Assembly: GCF_041320275.1 (NCBI RefSeq) | Contig: NZ_CP162023.1 | Location: 1,488,001 to 1,552,000 of the forward strand | DNA from: Mumia sp. Pv4-285 | GTDB lineage: Bacteria; Actinomycetota; Actinomycetes; Propionibacteriales; Nocardioidaceae | Direction of reading: 5' to 3' | DNA length: 64,000 nucleotides | Part shown: piece after piece, positions 30,093 through 38,088 of the stretch | How positions within the stretch are numbered: the first letter of the stretch is position 1 | Layout: the number at the start of each line of letters is the position of its first letter | Notes under the pieces: generated by a model | Told to the model about the DNA's origin: nothing | Databases searched by the model: none | Seen by the model: the letters and a program-made list of their open reading frames with translations, nothing else | Made by a program: the position numbers and the translations under genes

Positions 30093-30617
30093 ATGATTAC
30101 AAACGATGTGGACGAGATCAGAGGATGGTTCACCGGTCGTCTCCCCGAGGGCCTGTTCGACGCGCTTGAGAGCGTGACGGTCGATCGCGAGGAGATCGTC
30201 GTCATCGGTTGTATCGCGCCGCCGAGCCTTGCGGACGGAGTGTCCGAGGCCGAGCGACGCGGCGCGGTGCAGGGTCGCGTGCAGGAGTTCCGCGAGCGGA
30301 CGCGAGAGACTCGGATGGCGGTCGCTCGCGAAGCTCAGCACCGGTTCGGGCGCACGGTGTCGTGGGGCGTCGAGTGTGACGGCGAGCAGGCCCTGTTCAC
30401 GCATCTCGCGTCGCCGGTGATGACCCGCCTGCGCCAGCCCGAGCGTCAGGTCCTCGACACCCTGATCGCGGCAGGCGTCGCACGCAGCCGCAGCGACGCC
30501 TTGGCATGGTGCGTGCGCCTGGTGCAGCGCCACGAGGACACGTGGCTGGACGAGCTGCGCGAGTCCTTGGAGAACGTCCGGCGGGTCCGCGAGCAGGGGC
30601 CCGGTTCCGGAGGCTGA
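30093..30617 (+). CDS. Hypothetical protein with ribbon-helix-helix-like C-terminus
   Basis: 174 aa. The N-terminal half (RGWFTGRLPEGLFDALESVTVDREEIVVIG) resembles no domain I can name. The second half has RLRQPERQVLDTLIAAGVARSRSDALAWCVRLV, spaced like a ribbon-helix-helix or short HTH DNA-binding unit. ATG 30093 lies in an unusually AT-rich patch (TAATTACATGATTA) with no Shine-Dalgarno sequence; the in-frame upstream region is Arg/Trp-rich and unlikely to be translated. It is divergent from the SLATT-like gene and convergent with the macrodomain gene. Function unknown. Confidence 0.65.
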   Translation: MITNDVDEIRGWFTGRLPEGLFDALESVTVDREEIVVIGCIAPPSLADGVSEAERRGAVQGRVQEFRERTRETRMAVAREAQHRFGRTVSWGVECDGEQALFTHLASPVMTRLRQPERQVLDTLIAAGVARSRSDALAWCVRLVQRHEDTWLDELRESLENVRRVREQGPGSGG

Positions 30618-30639
30618 GCGGGCGCCGTGCGCCTCAGCC
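30612..30639. terminator. Hairpin between convergent genes
   Basis: GGCTGAG (30612-30618) pairs with CTCAGCC (30633-30639). It covers the stop codons of both convergent genes, so it probably ends both transcripts. Confidence 0.5.
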
Positions 30640-31143
30640 GACCGCTGCGCGGAGCAGCCGGTCGGGGGCTTCTCCGTACGCGACCATGAGGGCGCGCTCG
30701 ACCGCGCTGTCGGCCGCGTGCAACGTCGTGACGGCGACGGCCACCGCCTCCTCGAGGGGCCACCCGTACGCTCCGGCCGAGATCAGGGGAAACGCCACCA
30801 CGCGCGCTTCGAGCTCGTCGGCGACAGCGAGGCTGCGGGTGTACGCCGAGCGCAGCAGATCAGTCCGGTCCTCGTGCGGCGACCAGACCGGGCCGACCGC
30901 GTGGATGACCCAGCGGGCAGGGAGGCGACCACCCGAGGTGGCGACGGCGTCGCCGGTCGGGAGGCCCTCGGGGTGACTCGTCGCGCGCAGCTCGCGGCAC
31001 GCGTCGAGGATCTCTGGACCTCCGGCCCGGTGGATGGCGCCGTCGACGCCTCCTCCGCCGAGCAACGAGCTGTTGGCGGCATTGACGATCGCGTCGGCCC
31101 GGACCGTCGTGATGTCGCCCTGGACGACCTCGATGCGGAGCAT
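30634..31143 (-). CDS. Macrodomain protein (O-acetyl-ADP-ribose deacetylase type)
   Basis: 169-aa single macrodomain. ADP-ribose-binding motifs: VVQGDITTVRADAIVNAAN with Asn-Asn, LLGGGGVDGAIHRAGG and the phosphate loop PLISAGAYGWPLEEA. It hydrolyses O-acetyl-ADP-ribose or removes ADP-ribose from targets. ATG 31143 has AGGAAG upstream. Nine bases after the TetR stop on the same strand, it is likely in one operon with that regulator. Confidence 0.93.
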   Translation of the reverse strand: MLRIEVVQGDITTVRADAIVNAANSSLLGGGGVDGAIHRAGGPEILDACRELRATSHPEGLPTGDAVATSGGRLPARWVIHAVGPVWSPHEDRTDLLRSAYTRSLAVADELEARVVAFPLISAGAYGWPLEEAVAVAVTTLHAADSAVERALMVAYGEAPDRLLRAAVG

Positions 31144-31152
31144 GCTTCCTGC

Positions 31153-31749
31153 TTACCTGATCGCGCCCCGGAGGGCCACGTCGACGACGGCGTCGGCGAA
31201 GTCGACCTCGAGCGGGCCCGGGCCGAGAAGCCACCGACCGACCAGCGGCCCGAGCAGGCACTCCACGAGCACGTCCAGATCGAGGTCGTCGCGGAGCATG
31301 CCGGCGTCCTGGGAGACCGCGAGCCGGCGCCGCACCGCCGACCTCTGCGGTGTCAGCAGCCGGTCACGGTACTGCTGGGCCACGCCGTCGTCCTGAAGGA
31401 TCTCGACGGTCACGGCGCGCAGGAAGGCGCCGGTCGAGGGTGACGCCATCTCGTCCGCCGACGCGCGGAGGAAGGCCGACAGGTCCGCTTGCAAGTCGCC
31501 GCTGTCAGGGAGGGACGCGTCCGCCCCGCCGGAACGCTCGAGGAGGCTGTCGAAGACGATCGCGCCCCGCGACGGCCACCAACGGTAGATCGTCTGCTTG
31601 CCGACGCCGGCGCGCGCCGCGATCGCCTCGATGGTCAGCCTGGGGTAGGGGACTTCTTCGATCAGCGCTGCAGTGGCGTTCAGCACCGCCGTTCGAGCGC
31701 GCTCGCTGCGGCGTCGCGGTGGCGTGGAATCAGGCTCGCGTTCGGGCAC
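31153..31749 (-). CDS. TetR/AcrR family transcriptional regulator
   Basis: 198 aa. HTH at about residues 17-62 (LTIEAIAARAGVGKQTIYRWW); the C-terminal ligand domain resembles the TetR_C-type found in regulators of dehydrogenases. GTG 31749 lies six bases after TACACT (minus strand, 31756-31761), so it is leaderless. It is divergent from an SDR oxidoreductase, with a perfect inverted repeat between them as the probable shared operator. The macrodomain gene follows in the same operon. Confidence 0.9.
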   Translation of the reverse strand: MPEREPDSTPPRRRSERARTAVLNATAALIEEVPYPRLTIEAIAARAGVGKQTIYRWWPSRGAIVFDSLLERSGGADASLPDSGDLQADLSAFLRASADEMASPSTGAFLRAVTVEILQDDGVAQQYRDRLLTPQRSAVRRRLAVSQDAGMLRDDLDLDVLVECLLGPLVGRWLLGPGPLEVDFADAVVDVALRGAIR

Positions 31750-31773
31750 GCCACTAGTGTACTCTCTGACGAG

Positions 31774-31792
31774 ACGAGACGCACCGTCTCGT
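31774..31792. promoter_or_regulatory. Operator between tetR and SDR genes
   Basis: ACGAGACG-CAC-CGTCTCGT, a perfect 8-3-8 inverted repeat, 19 bp. It lies between the tetR -10 (31756-31761) and the SDR ribosome site (from 31798), where binding would block both divergent promoters. Typical geometry for an autoregulating TetR; inference. Confidence 0.7.
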
Positions 31793-31811
31793 TTAGACGA
31801 GGAGGAACTGT

Positions 31812-32672
31812 ATGACGACTGCCAGGACCTGGTTCATCACGGGAGCGGGACGAGGCCTCGGGCGGGCGTTCGCCGAGGCGGCGCTGGCGGCAGGCGACCA
31901 TGTTGCCGCCACCGTCCGCACGCCCGGCGCTCTCGACGACCTGACCGAGGCGTACGGCAGCGCGCTCGCGGTCGTCGAGCTCGACGTCACCGACCGAAGC
32001 GCCGTACGCGCGGTGGTGGCCGAGGCTCACGGACGGTTCGGCCGGCTCGACGTGATCGTCAACAACGCCGGCTACGGGCAGATCGGCGCGATAGAGGAGC
32101 TCGACGAGGACGAGGTGCGGGCCCAGATCGACACCAACCTCCTGGGCGCGATCTGGGTGTCGCAGGCGGCGTTGCCGTTCCTGCGCGCGCAGGGATCGGG
32201 CCACATCGTGCAGATCTCGACCGTCGGCGCGGTCGGGACGCTGCCGCTGTTCGGCGCCTACAACGCGAGCAAGTGGGCGCTCGAGGGCTTCAGCGGCGCG
32301 ATGGCCGACGAGGTCGCCGGGTTCGGCATCCACGTGACGCTCGCCGAGCTGGGCGGCTTCGCCACGGACTGGGCGGGGTCGAGCATGCGGTTCGCCGCGT
32401 CGCCCGAGCCGGCCTACGGCACCGTCCGTGAGGCGGTGCTCGGGATGCCCGGCTATCCCGACGCTGCCATGGCCGCTGCCGCTGCCGAGGGGGAGTCCAC
32501 TGACGAGCAACCGGAGGTCGCTGCCGCGGCGATCCTGGCGATCGTGGACGAACCGGCACCGCCGCGCCGCGCGATCATCGGTGCGGGAGCGCACGACATG
32601 GTGGCGACTGCGCTGGCGTGGCGGCGGGACGAGTACGCCCGCGACCCCGCCTTCCACTGGCCGAGCGCCTGA
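31812..32672 (+). CDS. Short-chain dehydrogenase/reductase
   Basis: 286-aa classical SDR. Cofactor motif TGAGRGLG (residues 10-17), NNAGYG (84-89), and catalytic Ser136, Tyr150 and Lys154 (YNASK). The segment AVVELDV suggests the adenine-binding Asp of an NAD(P) enzyme. GAGGAGGAAC precedes ATG 31812. Divergent from a TetR gene that probably represses it, a common detoxification arrangement. Substrate unknown. Confidence 0.93.
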   Translation: MTTARTWFITGAGRGLGRAFAEAALAAGDHVAATVRTPGALDDLTEAYGSALAVVELDVTDRSAVRAVVAEAHGRFGRLDVIVNNAGYGQIGAIEELDEDEVRAQIDTNLLGAIWVSQAALPFLRAQGSGHIVQISTVGAVGTLPLFGAYNASKWALEGFSGAMADEVAGFGIHVTLAELGGFATDWAGSSMRFAASPEPAYGTVREAVLGMPGYPDAAMAAAAAEGESTDEQPEVAAAAILAIVDEPAPPRRAIIGAGAHDMVATALAWRRDEYARDPAFHWPSA

Positions 32673-32678
32673 GCGAGG

Positions 32679-33356
32679 TCAGAACAGCCGCAGGCTCGGG
32701 TCGTCGATCCCACGGAGGGCGTCGTAGTCGACCAGACGGCACTCGATCCCGCGGTCGGCGGCGAGCGTACGGGCCTGCGGCTTGATCTCCTGTGCGGCGA
32801 AGATGCCGCGGACCGGGGCGAGCAGCGGGTCGCGGTTCATCAGCTCGAGGTAGCGGGTCAGCTGCTCGACTCCGTCGATCTCGCCGCGCCGCTTGACCTC
32901 GACCGCGACCGAGGCTCCTCTGGCGTCTCGGCAGAGCAGGTCGACGGGGCCGATCGCCGTCATGTACTCCCGCCGGACGAGCGACATCCCGTCGCCGAGG
33001 CTGGTGGGGTGCTCGGCGAGCAGCTCCTGCAGGTGCTTCTCGACGCCGTCCTTCTGGAGCCCGGGGTCGACCCCGAGGTCGTGGCTGGAGTCGTGGAGGA
33101 GCTCCTCGATGAGGATCCGCAGGGTGTCGTCGGTCTTGGTCGCCGACACGGTCCACTCGACGGTGCCCTCGTCGGTCACGCCTTCGCGCATCACGGCGGG
33201 CGGGCTCATCCAGTTGAGCGGCTTGTATGCGCGGTCGTCGGAGTGGATCGACACGGAGCCGTCCGACTTGACGAGGATGAGGCGGGTGGCCATCGGCAGA
33301 TGCGCGGACAGCCGTCCGGCGTAGTCGACCTGGCAACGAGCGATGACGAGGCGCAC
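32679..33356 (-). CDS. nucS: Mismatch-specific endonuclease NucS/EndoMS
   Basis: 225 aa. The N-terminal dimerisation/DNA-binding domain is followed by a RecB-like nuclease with catalytic Asp139 (GPVDLLC), Glu153 and Lys155 (VEVKRR), and Gln165. NucS cuts both strands at mismatches and replaces MutSL in most actinobacteria; here it is presumably the main mismatch-repair enzyme. GTG 33356 lies six bases after TAGCCT on the minus strand, a leaderless start inside the 19-bp gap after the lipoprotein gene. Confidence 0.95.
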   Translation of the reverse strand: MRLVIARCQVDYAGRLSAHLPMATRLILVKSDGSVSIHSDDRAYKPLNWMSPPAVMREGVTDEGTVEWTVSATKTDDTLRILIEELLHDSSHDLGVDPGLQKDGVEKHLQELLAEHPTSLGDGMSLVRREYMTAIGPVDLLCRDARGASVAVEVKRRGEIDGVEQLTRYLELMNRDPLLAPVRGIFAAQEIKPQARTLAADRGIECRLVDYDALRGIDDPSLRLF

Positions 33357-33375
33357 CCGGACAGGCTAGCGACCG

Positions 33376-33921
33376 TCAGCGCACGCGCTTGAGGACGGTC
33401 CCACGGATCGTGATCGTGTCGCCCGCCAGCTTCCCGCGGGTGGTGACCCCGTCGCCGCCGACGAGGACGATGGTCCTGGTGCCCCTGAGCCGCCACTTGC
33501 CGGACCTGACGTTCTTCACGCCGGCGAAGTCGTCGACGAAGCGGCCGCTCGCCTTGATCCGGAGGACCCACTGCAGCTCTCGGTTGCGCCATCGCCCGAC
33601 GGGGTTCTTCGCGCGGGCGGACGGAGTCGATGCGCCGCTCGTGGACGCTGCCGTCGGGCTCGGAGTCGCGCTGGGGCTCGGGGCCGTCGTGGCGGACGGC
33701 TCCGGCGTCGCGACCGGCTCGGTCGTCGCCGTCGCGGTGGCCGACGGGCTCGGCGCTGCAGACGTCGCCGTCGCGTCGGCATCCGCTTCGTCGTCCGGGG
33801 TGCCGCACGACGCCAGCACGAGGGCGACCAGGGCCGAGCTCGCGGCGAAGGTGACGCGGCGCAGGGCTCGTCGAGGGAGGGCGGCACGGGCGAGAGGTGG
33901 CCGATCGTCCAAGCGCAGCAT
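33376..33921 (-). CDS. Putative lipoprotein with Ser/Thr/Pro/Ala-rich linker
   Basis: 181 aa. Signal peptide with basic n-region and hydrophobic core, lipobox LASC with Cys39 the lipidated residue. A linker of about 60 residues of Ala, Thr, Pro and Ser follows (likely extended, possibly glycosylated), then a small beta-rich C-terminal domain (NPVGRWRNRELQWVLRI, then SGKWRLRGTRTIVLVGG). Leaderless: TAGCAT six bases before ATG. Function unknown. Confidence 0.8.
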   Translation of the reverse strand: MLRLDDRPPLARAALPRRALRRVTFAASSALVALVLASCGTPDDEADADATATSAAPSPSATATATTEPVATPEPSATTAPSPSATPSPTAASTSGASTPSARAKNPVGRWRNRELQWVLRIKASGRFVDDFAGVKNVRSGKWRLRGTRTIVLVGGDGVTTRGKLAGDTITIRGTVLKRVR

Positions 33922-33974
33922 GTCGTCATGCTAGGCGGCGGGCAGGCCATCGGCAGCCCACCGGCGCCGGATTC

Positions 33975-34037
33975 GTGACGTGCGTCACGCCGCTGGCAGT
34001 GATGCGCGGGGCTACCGAGTAGTAACCTGCCGGTAAC
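33975..34037 (+). promoter_or_regulatory. hbd promoter: CRP-type box plus two overlapping TTAC palindromes
   Basis: GTGACG-TG-CGTCAC (33975-33988) is both a perfect palindrome and a perfect GTGA-N6-TCAC box. GCTACCGAGTAGTAAC (34011-34026) and GTAACCTGCCGGTAAC (34022-34037) are two overlapping 16-bp palindromes with centres 11 bp apart, one helical turn. TAACCT (34023-34028) is the likely -10; the first palindrome centre is 4.5 bp upstream of it. Confidence 0.7.
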
Positions 34038-34066
34038 TTACGTCCCCCGAGAAACAGGAGACTTCC

Positions 34067-35848
34067 GTGGCGCGCGAGATCAAGACAGTCGGAGTCGTCG
34101 GCGTCGGCACCATGGGTGCCGGCATCGCGGAGGTGCTGGCCCGCAACGGCATCGCCGTCCTCGCGGTGGATCGCGACGACGCCGCGCTCGAGCACGGCCG
34201 CTCGACGATCGAGCACTCGACCCAGCGCGCCGCGGAGCGCGGCAAGCTGGACGACGCCGACCGTGGCGCGCTGCTCGACCGCATCTCGTACAGCACCGAC
34301 CTCACGAGCCTCGCCGAGGCAGACCTCGTCGTCGAGGCGGTGGTGGAGCAGCTCGACGTCAAGATCGACGTGTTCCAGCAGCTCGACAAGATCGTCCGCG
34401 ACGACGCCGTCCTCGCCTCGAACACGTCGGCACTGTCCGTCACCGAGATCGCCTCCGCCACGCGTCTGCCGAGCCGCGTCGTCGGTCTCCACTTCTTCAA
34501 CCCCGCGCCGGTCCAGGACTTCGTCGAGGTCGTCCGCACGGTCGTCTCCGCGCCGGACGTCGTCGACGACGCGGTCGCGCTCGCCCAGCGGCTCGGCAAG
34601 AGCCCGGTGACCGTTGGCGACAAGGCGGGATTCATCGCGAACGCCCTCCTGTTCGCCTACCTCAACCACGCTGCCTCGATGTACGAGGCCCAGTACGCCA
34701 CCCGCGAGGACATCGACGCCGCCATGCGCCTGGGCTGCGGCTACCCGATGGGACCGCTCGCGCTGCTCGACCTGATCGGCCTCGACACGGCGTACGAGAT
34801 CCTCGAGACGATGTACCTGCAGGACCGCAAGCGGGTCCACGCCCCGTCGCCGATCCTCAAGCAGATGGTCACCGCGGGGCTCCTCGGGAGGAAGTCGGGC
34901 CGCGGTTTCTACACGTACGCCGAGGAGTACTCCTCGACCGTCGTCGACGATGCGGTGACGCCGTCCTCGGAAACCGCGCCGCAGCTGCGCCGTGAGATCG
35001 GCCTGGTCGGGGTCGTCGGCACGGGCACCATGGCGTCGGGCATCGTGGAGGTCTTCGCGAAGGCCGGGTACGACGTGGTCTACGTCGGCCGCACGCCGGA
35101 CAAGCTCGACGGCGTCCGCGCCGCCATCGCGAAGTCCCTCGACAAGGCGATCTCGCGCGGGCGCTCGACCGAGGAGAAGAAGGCCGAGATCCTCGGCCGC
35201 CTCACCGGGAGCACCGAGCGCGAGGCGCTCGCCCCGGTCGACATCGTCGTCGAGGCGATCGCGGAGGACCTCGACGTCAAGGTCGAGCTGTTCAAGGACC
35301 TCGACCGCATCTGCAAGCCCGGCGCCATCCTCGCCACCACGACGTCGTCCCTCCCGGTGATCGCCTGCGCCGCGGTGACCGACCGCCCGCAGGACGTCAT
35401 CGGGATGCACTTCTTCAATCCCGCCCCGGTGATGAAGCTCGTCGAGGTCGTCTCGACGGTGGCCACGGCCGACGACGTGACGGAGACGGTCCAGGCGCTC
35501 TGCGCGAACGTCGGCAAGCACGCCGTCGCGTGCGGCGACCGCGCCGGCTTCATCGTCAACGCGCTGCTCTTCCCGTACCTCAACGACGCCGTCAAGATGC
35601 TCGAGGCGCACTACGCGACCGCCGACGACATCGACGTTGCCATGAAGCTCGGGTGCCGGCTGCCGATGGGCCCGTTCGAGCTGCTCGACGTGGTCGGCAA
35701 CGACGTGTCGCTCGCCATCGAGCAGACGCTCTTCCGCGAGTTCCGCGAGCCCGCGTGGGCCCCGGCGCCGCTCCTGGAGCACCTCGTCACGGCGGGCTAC
35801 CTCGGACGCAAGACGGGGCGCGGGTTCCGCGACTACGCGCGCCGCTGA
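34067..35848 (+). CDS. Double 3-hydroxybutyryl-CoA dehydrogenase (two fused Hbd units)
   Basis: 593 aa made of two complete homologous dehydrogenases (about 1-285 and 303-593). Unit 1 has GVGTMGAGIAE and catalytic LHFFNPAPVQDFVE; unit 2 has GTGTMASGIVE and MHFFNPAPVMKLVE. In unit 2 the third glycine of GxGxxG is Ala. Each has its own C-terminal dimerisation domain ending in GRKSGRGF or GRKTGRGF. It would interconvert acetoacetyl-CoA and 3-hydroxybutyryl-CoA, feeding crotonyl-CoA to Ccr. GTG 34067 has AGGAG nine bases upstream. It shares promoter motifs with meaA, ccr and thiolase. Confidence 0.93.
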   Translation: MAREIKTVGVVGVGTMGAGIAEVLARNGIAVLAVDRDDAALEHGRSTIEHSTQRAAERGKLDDADRGALLDRISYSTDLTSLAEADLVVEAVVEQLDVKIDVFQQLDKIVRDDAVLASNTSALSVTEIASATRLPSRVVGLHFFNPAPVQDFVEVVRTVVSAPDVVDDAVALAQRLGKSPVTVGDKAGFIANALLFAYLNHAASMYEAQYATREDIDAAMRLGCGYPMGPLALLDLIGLDTAYEILETMYLQDRKRVHAPSPILKQMVTAGLLGRKSGRGFYTYAEEYSSTVVDDAVTPSSETAPQLRREIGLVGVVGTGTMASGIVEVFAKAGYDVVYVGRTPDKLDGVRAAIAKSLDKAISRGRSTEEKKAEILGRLTGSTEREALAPVDIVVEAIAEDLDVKVELFKDLDRICKPGAILATTTSSLPVIACAAVTDRPQDVIGMHFFNPAPVMKLVEVVSTVATADDVTETVQALCANVGKHAVACGDRAGFIVNALLFPYLNDAVKMLEAHYATADDIDVAMKLGCRLPMGPFELLDVVGNDVSLAIEQTLFREFREPAWAPAPLLEHLVTAGYLGRKTGRGFRDYARR

Positions 35849-35875
35849 CGCGGAGTCTCCCCGTACGCTTGAGGC

Positions 35876-36157
35876 ATGTCGCGCCGACGTCGTACGCCTC
35901 GTGGTCCCCGCGGCGCTCCCCCTCCGCTGAACGGAGGCAACCAACGGGTCGAGGAGCGTCCGGACGGCGACTGGGTCGTCCGGACGATCAGCGGTTCGTC
36001 GTCGACGAAGACGTACACGTGCCCCGGCTGCTCGCAGGCGATCCGCCCTGCGACGCCGCACGTGGTGGTGTGGCCGCTCGAGCCGAGCCTCCTCAGCGCC
36101 TCCGGGGTCGAGGAGCGGAGGCACTGGCACACGCCGTGCTGGCGCCGCCGGCGCTGA
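35876..36157 (+). CDS. Small conserved protein with Cys/His motif
   Basis: 93 aa, strongly basic at both ends. The centre has YTCPGCSQAI and later ERRHWHTPCW, together a likely Cys/Cys/His/Cys metal-binding knuckle. Small proteins of this pattern, often annotated ATP/GTP-binding without support, are common in actinobacteria. TACGCT (35864-35869) six bases before ATG 35876 gives a leaderless start. Function unknown. Confidence 0.75.
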   Translation: MSRRRRTPRGPRGAPPPLNGGNQRVEERPDGDWVVRTISGSSSTKTYTCPGCSQAIRPATPHVVVWPLEPSLLSASGVEERRHWHTPCWRRRR

Positions 36158-36160
36158 CTG

Positions 36161-36222
36161 CCGCGCCTCACCCGGCGCGGGTGACGCCCGGGCTGCGACC
36201 GCGCAGCGACACTGGTCGCAGC
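36161..36222 (+). terminator. Two consecutive hairpins
   Basis: CCGCGCC/GGCGCGG (36161-36180, loop TCACCC) lies four bases after the preceding stop and is probably its terminator. GCTGCGACC/GGTCGCAGC (36192-36222) is a perfect 9-bp stem with a 13-base loop before the YihY-family gene. Neither has a T-run. Confidence 0.55.
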
Positions 36223-36272
36223 ACCGGCGGACGGCCCCGGTGGGAGGCAGTGGGAAAGCGTGGTGTGAGCCG

Positions 36273-37136
36273 ATGACGTCGTGGGTGCAGCGCGGTCTGG
36301 CTGCCGCGGACACCGCACGGGGCTGGTTCGAACGCTCGTTCCCAGGGCGGTGCATGCACCGGATGTACGAGATCGACGGCCGCAACCGTGCGATCACGCT
36401 CGCCGGCCAGGCGTTCATCGCCCTCGTGCCGTTGATGGTGGTCGTGTCGAGCTGGCTGTCACGCGATGGGACCCAGCAGTTCGCCGACCTGCTCATCGAG
36501 TACTTCGACCTCACGGGCAGCACCGCCGACGCGGTCGACCTCCTCTTCGCCACGCCACCGGAGTCGACCGGTGGTCTCACGATTCTCGGCTTCTTCATCC
36601 TGCTGTTCTCCGTGGGGTCGTTCAGCCGTTCGCTGCAGCGCCTGTACGAGCTTGCGTGGGGCCGGGAACCGAACCCTCGGGTGCGGGCGACGTTCTTCGG
36701 GTTCGGCGCCGTGTTCTTCATGCTCGGCGGTTTCCTGATGGTCGGTTGGATCGGGCACCTGCTCGGTCCGGCCGGGATCGTGGTCCAGCTGGTCGTGTCG
36801 GTTCCGTTCTGGCTGGTGCTGATCCGGCTGGAGCTCGGGGGTCGGGCCGGGCTCGAGGAGCTGCTCCCGGCGGCGATCCTCGCGGCCGTCGTCCAGCTGG
36901 CCGCGGGCTGGTGGACCCACCTGTACGTCCCGCACCTGATCGCGATCGACGCCCAGCGCTACGGTGTGATCGGCGTGGCGTTCGCGATCGTGGCGTGGCT
37001 GGTGATCGTGGCCTACGTGCTCGTGGGCACCGCGGTCGTCGGGCACGAGCTGTCGACCTGGCTCCGCGAGCGGGGGTGGACCGCCCGGGCTCTCGAGCTC
37101 GCCGGCAGGGCGACGCCGAGGAAGGCGCGTCGGTGA
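36273..37136 (+). CDS. YihY/BrkB family inner-membrane protein
   Basis: 287 aa with about six membrane segments. The family pattern (DGRNRAITLAGQAFIALVPL at the N-terminus, then LGFFILLFSVGSFSRSLQRLYELAW) is clear. Despite old names (ribonuclease BN, BrkB) its role is unsettled. ATG 36273 was chosen as the start of the conserved region; GTG 36240 is possible. The C-terminal tail is basic. Confidence 0.85.
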   Translation: MTSWVQRGLAAADTARGWFERSFPGRCMHRMYEIDGRNRAITLAGQAFIALVPLMVVVSSWLSRDGTQQFADLLIEYFDLTGSTADAVDLLFATPPESTGGLTILGFFILLFSVGSFSRSLQRLYELAWGREPNPRVRATFFGFGAVFFMLGGFLMVGWIGHLLGPAGIVVQLVVSVPFWLVLIRLELGGRAGLEELLPAAILAAVVQLAAGWWTHLYVPHLIAIDAQRYGVIGVAFAIVAWLVIVAYVLVGTAVVGHELSTWLRERGWTARALELAGRATPRKARR

Positions 37137-37280
37137 GACGCAGGGGTCCGGGTCCGGGTCCGGCGGGCGCGTCGCGTCCGGCTCCCGCAGGATTGAGGGC
37201 GACGTCACCCGCGAGGGGTGATCCGGAGGCAGCGCCTTCGCGCGAGAGTAGGACGAACATCGTCGCAGAGAGGGGGACCG

Positions 37281-37718
37281 ATGGCGGACAACGTACGCCC
37301 GTCAGGCCCGGTCGATATCGCAGTGCTCGGGTTCCTTGACGACTCGTTGCCGGACGGCAGCGTCGCAGCGGTCGCGGCCGAGGCCATTGCCAGCGGAGCC
37401 GTGCGCCTGCTGGACGCGGTCATCGTCGCCAAGGCCGAGGACGGCAGCGTCACCGTCGTGGACATCGACGACGGCGACGCCGTCCAGGAGGTGCTCGGCG
37501 TTCCGGCCGACGTGCCGGGACTGCTGGGGGAGGACGACATCCTGGCGATCGCCGAGGAGGTGCCGCCCGGTGCGGCCGCGGTGCTCGTCGTGTGGGAGAA
37601 CGTGTGGGCCGCGCGGTTCGCCGCCGCCCTCGACTCCGTGGGTGGAGTGGTGCTGGCCCACGAACGCATCGACCGTGCCGACCTCGACCTGGTGTTCGAC
37701 ACGCTGAGCGAGAGCTGA
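37281..37718 (+). CDS. DUF6325 family protein
   Basis: 145 aa, acidic. The pattern GPVDIAVLGFLDDSLPDGSV...LLDAVIVAKAEDGSVTVVDIDD matches the DUF6325 family, proposed to sit near membranes. AGAGAGGGGG precedes ATG 37281. A SHOCT-domain gene follows after 12 bases, the usual partner in actinobacteria. The function of the pair is unknown. Confidence 0.75.
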   Translation: MADNVRPSGPVDIAVLGFLDDSLPDGSVAAVAAEAIASGAVRLLDAVIVAKAEDGSVTVVDIDDGDAVQEVLGVPADVPGLLGEDDILAIAEEVPPGAAAVLVVWENVWAARFAAALDSVGGVVLAHERIDRADLDLVFDTLSES

Positions 37719-37730
37719 GGAGACAGACAG

Positions 37731-38087
37731 ATGATGGGACGACGGATGGGACGCCCGGGCCTGGTCGGTCTGGCAGCGCGGACGGCGGTCGTGGCGGGAA
37801 CGGCAGGGGCCGTGAGCAACCGCCAGGCTCGCCGCCAGCAGTCGCGCTACGAGCAGGAGTCGCAGTCTCAGGCCTACGAGGAGCAGCAGCAGCAGGCGGC
37901 GATGCAGGCAGCGGCGCAACAGGCGGCCGCAGCTCAGCAGTACGCCCAGCAGGCACCGGCCGCGCCCGCGGCCGCTGCGCCGGTCGACATCGTGGGACAG
38001 CTGGAGCGGCTCGCGGCGCTGCAGCAGCAGGGGATCCTGACCCCGGAAGAGTTCGCGGCAGAGAAGGCGAAGCTCCTCAACAGCTGA
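37731..38087 (+). CDS. SHOCT-domain protein
   Basis: 118 aa. A short N-terminal hydrophobic stretch (GLVGLAARTAVVAGTAGAV), a Gln/Ala-rich low-complexity middle, and a C-terminal SHOCT motif (DIVGQLERLAALQQQGILTPEEFAAEKAKLL). SHOCT is a short oligomerisation or membrane-targeting unit. One base separates it from the SulP gene, so the DUF6325-SHOCT-SulP genes form one operon. Confidence 0.85.
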   Translation: MMGRRMGRPGLVGLAARTAVVAGTAGAVSNRQARRQQSRYEQESQSQAYEEQQQQAAMQAAAQQAAAAQQYAQQAPAAPAAAAPVDIVGQLERLAALQQQGILTPEEFAAEKAKLLNS

Positions 38088-38088
38088 G

